Made by a program: the position numbers and the translations under genes
In this document: piece after piece, positions 46,201 to 55,200 of the stretch
How the letters are laid out: the number at the start of each line of letters is the position of its first letter
How positions within the stretch are numbered: position 1 is the first letter of the stretch
The notes under the pieces: generated by a model
Database searches by the model: none
Seen by the model: only the letters and a program-made list of their open reading frames with translations
What the model was told of the DNA's origin: nothing
Origin: Sepiola atlantica
Lineage: Eukaryota; Mollusca; Cephalopoda; Sepiida; Sepiolidae
Assembly (NCBI GenBank): GCA_963556195.1
Contig: OY744532.1
Coordinates: 76,863,304-76,927,303, forward strand
Length of the DNA stretch: 64,000 bases
Direction: 5' to 3'

Positions 46201-49200
46201 GGGCTGTCACTTTTGATTGTGGTCAGAGCCTCCTCTTCCCGATGATTGTTTGATCTAGATAACGTCGGAGAGAGGCGAACCAGAACACCCCAATTGTCGT
46301 ACAACACGACGAGAGGGGTGGGGACACAGAAGAAGGGATGGGGTAAAGAAAGAGGGTAAGTCAGCATCGCGCGTACCACACGACGAGAAGAGAGAGAGAG
46401 AGAGAGAGAGAGAGTATGAGTTATACGTTTTTCGTCTTTGTTGTTTTGAGATGAGAAGGTGTACACAGTCAGATCTAAGAATTGGTCGAGAACGGACGTC
46501 TCCGTCGGGCTAGGGGATCACCAGACGAGATGCTGCGCGAACAGCTTCTTGTCTGGGAGGTGTTAACAATAGTGTCCCCCCCACCGTTTGCAATAGACAA
46601 GTCACAACTTAATTAAGGATTAACACTCGTAAAGGGAGTTTCACACACACACGGTTCTCCAAACATAGATTAAGTTACAACTTATTTAACAACTGGGAAA
46701 TCGTAAATAGAGATTCATACACGCACACGGAGAGATACAATAGCTAGTAAGGAAGCCATTATCGAAGAATAGACTTTGTTCATTTTTATTAAATAATTAT
46801 TGTTGTGAAAAGACCTAGCCGTTTGTCGAGTTATTCTATCGTGAATTGTGCTGCTAAGTAATCTTGCCTTCACAGAATCACGAAGTCGTCATTCATCAGA
46901 CCCGGGGGAGATTCGAGCCATCTTTCTTTTTACAGCCACTACAGACGAAATCACGAGCCAAAGAAAAGGTGTTCACAGTCAGGAAGGATTCCTGCACCGA
47001 GACGGTTCTCATTACATTACATTTGATGCCGTCACGGAGTCGCAGGGAGTGTAAGAGTGTGGGGTCCCCGTTATAAATGGTGCCGTGACCAGGATCATGG
47101 TACGGTGAGGAGTGCCTGGCAACCTCGGGAGAAGAAAAGAACAAAGACAACCACGGCCACAAAGAAAACAATTTTTTTTTCCGGCAAAACACCTTGGAAA
47201 AAGAAAAAATAGACAGACAAATTTTAAAAAAACCCACGGGCACAACGGACGATTTTTTTTTACCGGCAGAGAGAAAAGTTTGACGGACATCGACACCCGT
47301 GTTTGAAAAAAAAAGAAAGATAGAAAAAGAAAAAGAAAAGAGAGAAACAGTTTAACGGGCATGTACACCCGTGGTTGAAAAGGAGAATAAAAAAAAAGGA
47401 GGAAGGAAGGGAAAAGAGAGAAACAGTTTGACGGACATCGACACCCGTGTTTGAAAAAAAAAAGATAGAAAAAGAGAATAGGAAAAGAAAAGAGAGAAAC
47501 AGTTTAACGGGCATGTACACCCGTGTTTGAAAAAAAAAGAGAAAGATAGAAAAAGAGATAGACTGAAAGAAAAACGTTTTTTAGACTTTGAGATCGGTCT
47601 GGGACCGCGAACTTTTAGTCAATTGATTGAAAGGCCCAGACGGACTCGAAAAATAACAAGCGACCAACCCAGAGACAAGGGACCACAGGAGCAGCAGAGG
47701 AGAGGGGTAAGTGACTCGTTGATTTCTCTTGTTCGCTTGCTCGGTTTTGTCGGTGTATCGATTGTTGTCCAAACTTTGCACACAGTTTGGGTAGTTCTGT
47801 TGTTAGGGGTGGTAAGCTAGAACGCAAAGGGAATGGGTTCGGAGGAAGACCCAGTAAATAGTGTAACAGGTATGGGGAGAGAAGAGACTAGAAAGATAGA
47901 AGGGCCGATAGGAGGGATACGAATACCCCCCCACAGAGGGGATCCCGTCGGTTTAATGGAGTGGTTAGCAGTAATTCAGAAGAAGAGGGTGATTTATGGA
48001 CTAGAAGATTTAGAGATGGTGCTGCTCGCTCTAGAGGGAGCGAGGGGCCCAGTGTCGAGATTCATTGAGGGGAGGTATGTAGAGAACCCGGGGATCACTT
48101 GGACGGAGCTCCGCGAGCAGCTAGTGAGGCAATACGCCAGCGAGCGAACCGCGATTGAGGCCGTACGCGAGTTGACCCGGCTAAGGTTAAGCAATGGCGA
48201 GGAAAGGCCTGGGAGAAGGAAAACGGTGGGGGCAGGGCGAGCCCGGGGCCCCGAATGGAGAGAGGGGGCGGAGAAGATTGGGAGGCAGACTCCGATCGTA
48301 GAAGGGAGGCATGGGACCTTCAAAATGAGTACGATAGGCCCGCACCGGCCAGGCAGGTATCAGTCCGCTGGACCTGCAGGGGCGAGGGGCATAGAGCAGC
48401 AGAGTGTCCCACAAGTTATGGGCGCCCGCGCAGCACGTTTAGACCGAACTGCACTAAGTGTGGTCGGTTCGGACATGAGAGTCGGTGGTGCACAGCAGCA
48501 TAGATCGGAGGTGAGGAATTAGGATTCCGAACCTTAGTGTGCCACCTGACACTGGGGTAAAGAACCAGGGAAGCGCCCAGAGGCCACCCCACAGAGTATA
48601 AAAAGTAGGGTGGCCCCCAGAATGATAAGTTTAGTGAAAGATAGCGAATTTAAATGGGAAGAAGACGGGCTTGGGTTTTGTTCGCCGGTTTATGAGAAAC
48701 CGCAAGAAGCAATGAACCCCCCCGTAGAGAGAGATCGAATTAAACGCGACTGCTATGTCGGTTGACCAGTCCAGCGAGTGGGAGGAGAGCGGCAAAATAC
48801 CCCCCTGCCCAGCTCCAGAAGAGACTGAGAGAAAATCGGTTAGCCAAAAAGGTAGAGGAATTACCTATGAAGTTACGGTAGAGGGGAGCAGACGCCCCAC
48901 CACAGAATAGTAGGAAAGCCAAGCCAAAGATAGTCAAGGACCTGGGGGAGAGGCCGAGGTTGTGCTGTGTCGCATTCGTTGGCCCCACCGCGCGCAGGGA
49001 GGGCCCCCATGCGTGTGCGGTGCTGGTGGTTGTGGCGCGGACAGTTGTCCTGGATGCCCTCCCCCCCGAGATAAAACGGACATATAAGGATAGAAAGAGA
49101 TGCATAACTGGGACCGATGGAGGGTCGTCGTGGTTAGATCCAAATGATCGATCACAAGTAGTAATATACCTGCAGCTGGATGGGCTGTTGCCGAACGACC

Positions 49201-52200
49201 AGGCAGATATATAGTGAGTTGTAAAAGCAAAAGAAGGTTGAAGTAATCGACAGATGTTCGAACCACCGTGAATATGACAGATTGTGGTGCACCTTACGAA
49301 AGGGCACAGAAGTAATGATAAGCGAAGAGAAGGATATGAGATCCTATCTAAGATAGATAGTGTTGATACAGACGAAGCAGAAGAAATCAGTGGCCCCCCG
49401 TTGCTGGGAGAGGCACTCGATGAGTAATTAGGGACAGTGTCGGGAAGCGATGAGAGAATGATTATGAAGAAATTGGAAGTTATAGGGAAGAACCAAAAGG
49501 GTTACTGTCGCATGCAGCCAGAGAAGGCGCATCGATATCGAATGTCACCGGGCCGAAGTGAGCCAAGAAGGTGTTAGTCTGAGAGAATTGTTTTTCCCAG
49601 AGAAGGGAACGAAGAGAATCCGGCCGAGGTGGCCGACGCAATGATAGTGACGGTATGCGAACCAGACAGGTCCGTACCAAGAGAATTTCAGTTGTTGATA
49701 CTGACGAGTGAGTGCACAGGTGCACAGTTGGATATGCAATCGCTAAGACACTTGTCGCCGAATATAATCATCTCGGCAGATTAAAGCCGAATTACCAAAT
49801 CGTTTGCGATTACCGGTCGACCCCATCGAACAGTTATGAAAGTATTATAATGTGTTAAAATGCGTTGCATAACCAGAAGGTAACAAGCTGTTAGCTTAGA
49901 GAGATTGAGGGTTCGATTAACCCCGTCAGGAAGGGAAAATTCACGTTAAAAGGTAGAACTAGACACGGGCACGATAGGGCTTGGTCGATGTTAGTGAGAA
50001 TTGTGCACATAAATAATAGGGTTAGCTTTTGCAGAAAAGACAAAGGGCGCGAGAAAGACATAGGGAGAAATTGGACGGCGCGAGCACACCGACGGCCGAG
50101 TGCATGAGCGAGGGAGGGTTACCCTTGAGTACACTTCACCCAGATCGCGAGCGGGAGCAGGAATCCCTGCCCTGTCGGAAATCCAGGTGGATGACCAGTG
50201 AAGAAGTAGAGATTGATTCCGAGGAGAGGGTGATGGTGACGTAATTTGTAAGGGGCGTTGCGAGCTCCAATCTGTATTAACAAACTTTTAATTGCATGCA
50301 TAATAATTCATTTTGTCACCCACCCACCTCCCAACACAGAAACCACAAAATGCATACGCACATACACACATACATACGTAGTCCTGATGTTTTAATAGAC
50401 TGGAAAGAGAAAAAGAAGGGCAGACCAAAAGAAAACAGAACAGAAAAAGAAAACTTTTTGTTCCATTGTTTAGCTACAGTTTTTTCTTAATTTTTGATTA
50501 TTATTGTTTTGATTGTATTATCCGTTGTTCTCTCTGTGTGTGGGGAAAGGTAACGGTCTGGGAGATGTCAATTGCAACCAAGTGACACGAAATAAGGGTG
50601 GACGGATGTGAAACAGTGATTTCATCCGACGTATCTGCCCCCTTTATGGCGCACCGATATGCATCGGAGAGATCAGCCCCCTACGTGGAGAAAGGTGACG
50701 GTCTGGGAGGTGTCAATTTCGACCAATTGACACGAAATAAGGATTGGGCGGATGTGAAACAGTGGTTTCAGCGACGGAGTCTGCACCCCGGGGTGCACTG
50801 GAATGCATCGGGGAGATCAGGCCCCGCGTAGAGACAAGTGGAAGTCTGGGAGCTAGTACATATTTTTGACTGACCAGACCTTAATCGCCGTTGGCGCCAA
50901 AAAGTCTGAAATTGGTTCTCGTGTTGACGTGGCGATCGAGCCCGCCCGAGAAGTGACAATTTCCATATGTCTGGCGGGCCCCGTTAATCGTAAATACTGG
51001 GGGAGACATCAACAGGGAAAAGCGGGCGTGCCAGGCTCTATGTGTGCGGGCGCGGGCGGCGGAGATAGGATCGCCGATCGGGCTGTCACTTTTGATTGTG
51101 GTCAGAGCCTCCTCTTCCCGATGATTGTTTGATCTAGATAACGTCGGAGAGAGGCGAACCAGAACACCCCAATTGTCGTACAACACGACGAGAGGGGTGG
51201 GGACACAGAAGAAGGGATGGGGTAAAGAAAGAGGGTAAGTCAGCATCGCGCGTACCACACGACGAGAAGAGAGAGAGAGAGAGAGAGAGAGAGTATGAGT
51301 TATACGTTTTTCGTCTTTGTTGTTTTGAGATGAGAAGGTGTACACAGTCAGATCTAAGAATTGGTCGAGAACGGACGTCTCCGTCGGGCTAGGGGATCAC
51401 CAGACGAGATGCTGCGCGAACAGCTTCTTGTCTGGGAGGTGTTAACAATAGTGTCCCCCCCACCGTTTGCAATAGACAAGTCACAACTTAATTAAGGATT
51501 AACACTCGTAAAGGGAGTTTCACACACACACGGTTCTCCAAACATAGATTAAGTTACAACTTATTTAACAACTGGGAAATCGTAAATAGAGATTCATACA
51601 CGCACACGGAGAGATACAATAGCTAGTAAGGAAGCCATTATCGAAGAATAGACTTTGTTCATTTTTATTAAATAATTATTGTTGTGAAAAGACCTAGCCG
51701 TTTGTCGAGTTATTCTATCGTGAATTGTGCTGCTAAGTAATCTTGCCTTCACAGAATCACGAAGTCGTCATTCATCAGACCCGGGGGAGATTCGAGCCAT
51801 CTTTCTTTTTACAGCCACTACAGACGAAATCACGAGCCAAAGAAAAGGTGTTCACAGTCAGGAAGGATTCCTGCACCGAGACGGTTCTCATTACATTACA
51901 TTTGATGCCGTCACGGAGTCGCAGGGAGTGTAAGAGTGTGGGGTCCCCGTTATATAGACATTTAAATAGAATTTATCAATTAGACTATTTATTTAGACGT
52001 TTAAATAGAATTTATCAATTAGACTATTTATTTAGACGTTTAAATAGAATTTATCAATTAGACTATTTATTTAGACATTTAAATAGAATTTATCAATTAG
52101 ACTATTTATTTACAAAAGATTTGCGTAAAAACAAATTAACTTACAAATGATTCATATGCAAAATAGAATCTTGAAAATATATGAAGATATAAAGAACTTG

Positions 52201-55200
52201 AAGCAAATAAACTTTTACCAAAATGACTTGATTCGGCATTAAATAACCAAGAAATGGTTGATATGCCACAAAACAAAACAACCAAACCAAACCAATTAAA
52301 TCCAATGTCAACAAATACTTGTCATAAACCGTCTTCATAAATAATAAAATTTGTTCATTCTGTTCTTTATTTTCAATCCTCTCATAATATTCTTCATCAT
52401 TCAAATGACAATCTATCCATCTCAAAGACACTTATCTTCGAGTGGCTTTTAGCCTTGATAAGTAATGATTGATTAGTATTAAAAAAAAATGTTGTACAGT
52501 AGAATATTTTATTCATTTACAGACTTTTACTTTTCGCATGGGTCTATTGCTGACAGTTTCGAGACGTCATTGTTTGTGTATGTATAAAGAAGAACCTCAT
52601 AGAGCATCGGGTCGTGCTCTTGAAGGAATCGCCGGTTCTTGGCCTCATCTGTGCACAAACGCCGCCGGCTACACCTGTCCAAAAGGAAAACGGACGTTTA
52701 AATCAAGAATTCTCAACCATTGTCGAGTTTATGACAGCGTGGAGAACAAAAGTGGGTTCAATTGGAGCATAGGTGCCGTGCAAAATCTATATAATTATTG
52801 TTATACTAAATCTGAGTTAATCAACGTTCGTTTCCCTATATATTTTAATCACACAAAATACATGTGAAAATATTCCTTGGTTGAGTTATGTTTAAAAAAA
52901 TCCACCCGTCAACCAAAACAATCGAATTTAATGCATAAAATTAAAAGAAAATTGTCTGTCTTTATTGTAATGGGGAATGTATATACATTATCCATGGCTG
53001 TCTGTTTTATGGCATATCAACCATTTTTGGGTCATTTCATTGTATATTTATATCATACTAAAACTCTGATAATCTTGCTTGATTGGTTGGTTGTTTGCAC
53101 ACAGAATGTTTTAGATGGTGTAAGGAGGAGGTGAATGAGATGGAAAATAGTGGGAAGAGTAGTATAGTGGGAATATTAGTTGTAGTAGCAGCAGTGTAAG
53201 AGGATGATATAAATAAATGACGTAAATAAAGAAAGTAAAGAAAATGAAAGATATATACATCGTTCATTCCCAACTATATAATGTACGCATTAACGTACAA
53301 TGTACCAACGTTGACCATGGTCATGGGTAATGGATCATAGGTCATCTACTTATTCATGAAAATCAGGCTGATTTTTGCCCATAGGTGGAGGTGTTCATAG
53401 ATCTGATTGAACTTGAATGCGCGTTCCGTAATCTGTGCAGGTATCCAATTCTCCATGTTTTACTATTCTTTTCCACGTTTTTTCTCTTCTTTCTCGAACT
53501 CTAAATTTACAATTTGTAATTAAGACCATGAAAAATAGGATTTTGATTACTTGGGAGATTGTCAAACATTAAAGATCAGAAATTTGCTTATTTTAAAAAG
53601 TAACATTTTTTCTTTTAATGACAAAATTGCACACAACTAACCTAGAAAAAATTGAAGTGCGTCCCTGAGATACAAAAATATTTTATTGTATCATTTTATA
53701 TTTTTATGCATCAATGTCGCAGGATGCGTACCTCACAGCATTTCTGAATAAGTGCATAATAAAAATAAAAATTGTTTTATTAACCTATAGCACTATTCTA
53801 ATATTAATATGCTAGTACATTCCTTCCTTCCTTTGTTTTTGTGTCATGCTTTCATTGGTATTGGGAGTAGGAGGACTTGGGACTTGGTGTGAAAGAACTA
53901 GGAAGAACACATTTCCGGTTGGGGAGTTAGTGGGAGAAGGTGGAACTAAACAACACGAGTTGTATTATTAACACTATAAAAGCAAATGCATATTTCCCTT
54001 TGTTGAAATCTTTAAAACATGCAATGTCATTTCATTAACAGTTTTCTAAATTATCTGAAAGACGTTTTCATTTATTTTATTTTAAATAATTTATAGCTCT
54101 CATTTATTTTACAGAAGAGAGATTAATATTAACATTAAATTATGAAATTATCGTAACTTTGACAAATCTCTGATATTTTGATTGCCAATTTGATTTGACT
54201 AAGCAGCTTTTTCTTTTAAAAAATTAGGTACAAAACGAATTTTAATGTATTAATTTCAAATAATGTGTAATTTGTGCAAGTCAATCTAGTTTCTAGTTTA
54301 AAACTAAGTACAAATTTTAATGTACTAATTTCAGATAATTTCAAATAATGTGTAATTTGTGCAGGTCCATCTAGTTTAAAATTAAGTATGAAACAAATTT
54401 TTATGTACTAATTTCAAATAGTTTTAAATCCTGTGTATTTGCACAGGTTTATTTAGTTTCTTCTAATTATGTGAATCTTTTTGACAGGTTTGATTACAAG
54501 ATCTGAAGCAGAAGAAATCCTGTTGAATCGACCTATTGGGAGTTTCTTGGTGAGGGTCAGTGAGAGGATCTGGGGCTTCACCATTTCTTATCAAGCTGAA
54601 GAACGTTGTAAGCACTTCCTCATCGATGCGTGCGACGGAACATATCACTTTTTTGGAACGAATTACCAGGTTTATTCTAGTCTACATGAAATCATTACAC
54701 ACCACACGGTAAGTCAGATTCTTTGGTTTCGGTCCCACTGATAGAAATGTTTTTATGAAAATAGGACAGATGGTAAAATCACTTATTCGGATCCAGAAAA
54801 GTCCACAATGTTTGTTATTGATGTCCAGTCGAGAAAAATTAAAGAAATTTTAACAAGAGACTGGAAAATCAGTTCAGTATTTTTCAAAGAATTAAAAAAA
54901 AATTATTTATACATTGATTAATGATTCATTACTTGTTACATGATTTCTAGTTTGTGTCTGCTTAAATCTGTCATTTTTCTTCCTTTGTCATGTCTTTGTG
55001 GTGAGAAGTTATACCTTCTGAGAGTGGCATTAATATGGTTACCAAATCTCTTTGTACTACCCTCCTAAACAGACTAACAGTTGATGATTTGTTTAAATAT
55101 ATTTATTATTAACTCTAATGTCCCATACTATATTAAATGATAACCTGTTGTTTAAATCTATTTTTAAATACCTTTAAAACATCAGTTAAATGGAAATAAC

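Larger units (their letters stand above)
45728..51954 (+). mobile_element. 6.2-kb LTR retroelement with 1348-bp LTRs, gag-only and defective
   Basis: Two LTRs of 1348 bp (45728-47075 and 50607-51954) begin TGTGAAACAG and end CCCCGTTATA. The target duplication TAGA lies at 45724-45727 and 51955-51958, inside a 39-bp tandem array. A primer-binding-site-like TGGTGCCGTGACCAGGAT starts two bases after the left LTR. The interior (3.5 kb) has a purine-rich leader with four internal repeats, a gag reading frame with a shift, then a GC-rich stretch where protease- or pol-like sequence cannot be followed because of stops. By eye the LTRs differ at about one position, so insertion is very recent although the interior is decayed. 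This is best explained by mobilisation in trans. Confidence 0.9.
44888..54487 (+). other. intron of the SH2D4-like gene, 9.6 kb
   Basis: It contains a 153-bp family monomer (45140-45235), a LINE tail (45268-45340), a reversed SINE-like repeat (45345-45490), the 39-bp array split by the LTR element (45538-52112), further dispersed repeats (52205-52475) and an orphan frame (52525-52867). 52900-54480 shows only AT-rich sequence with a small direct repeat (ATTTCAAATAATGTGTAATT near 54255 and 54340). Confidence 0.65.

Noticed and set aside
46002..46466. 154-codon frame on the - strand, repeated at 50881-51345
   Set aside because: It lies inside both LTRs, is partly encoded by an AG run, and lacks any recognised domain.
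47527..47820. 97-codon Lys/Arg-rich frame before gag
   Set aside because: The first part is the purine-rich leader repeat and the rest has no retroelement motif.
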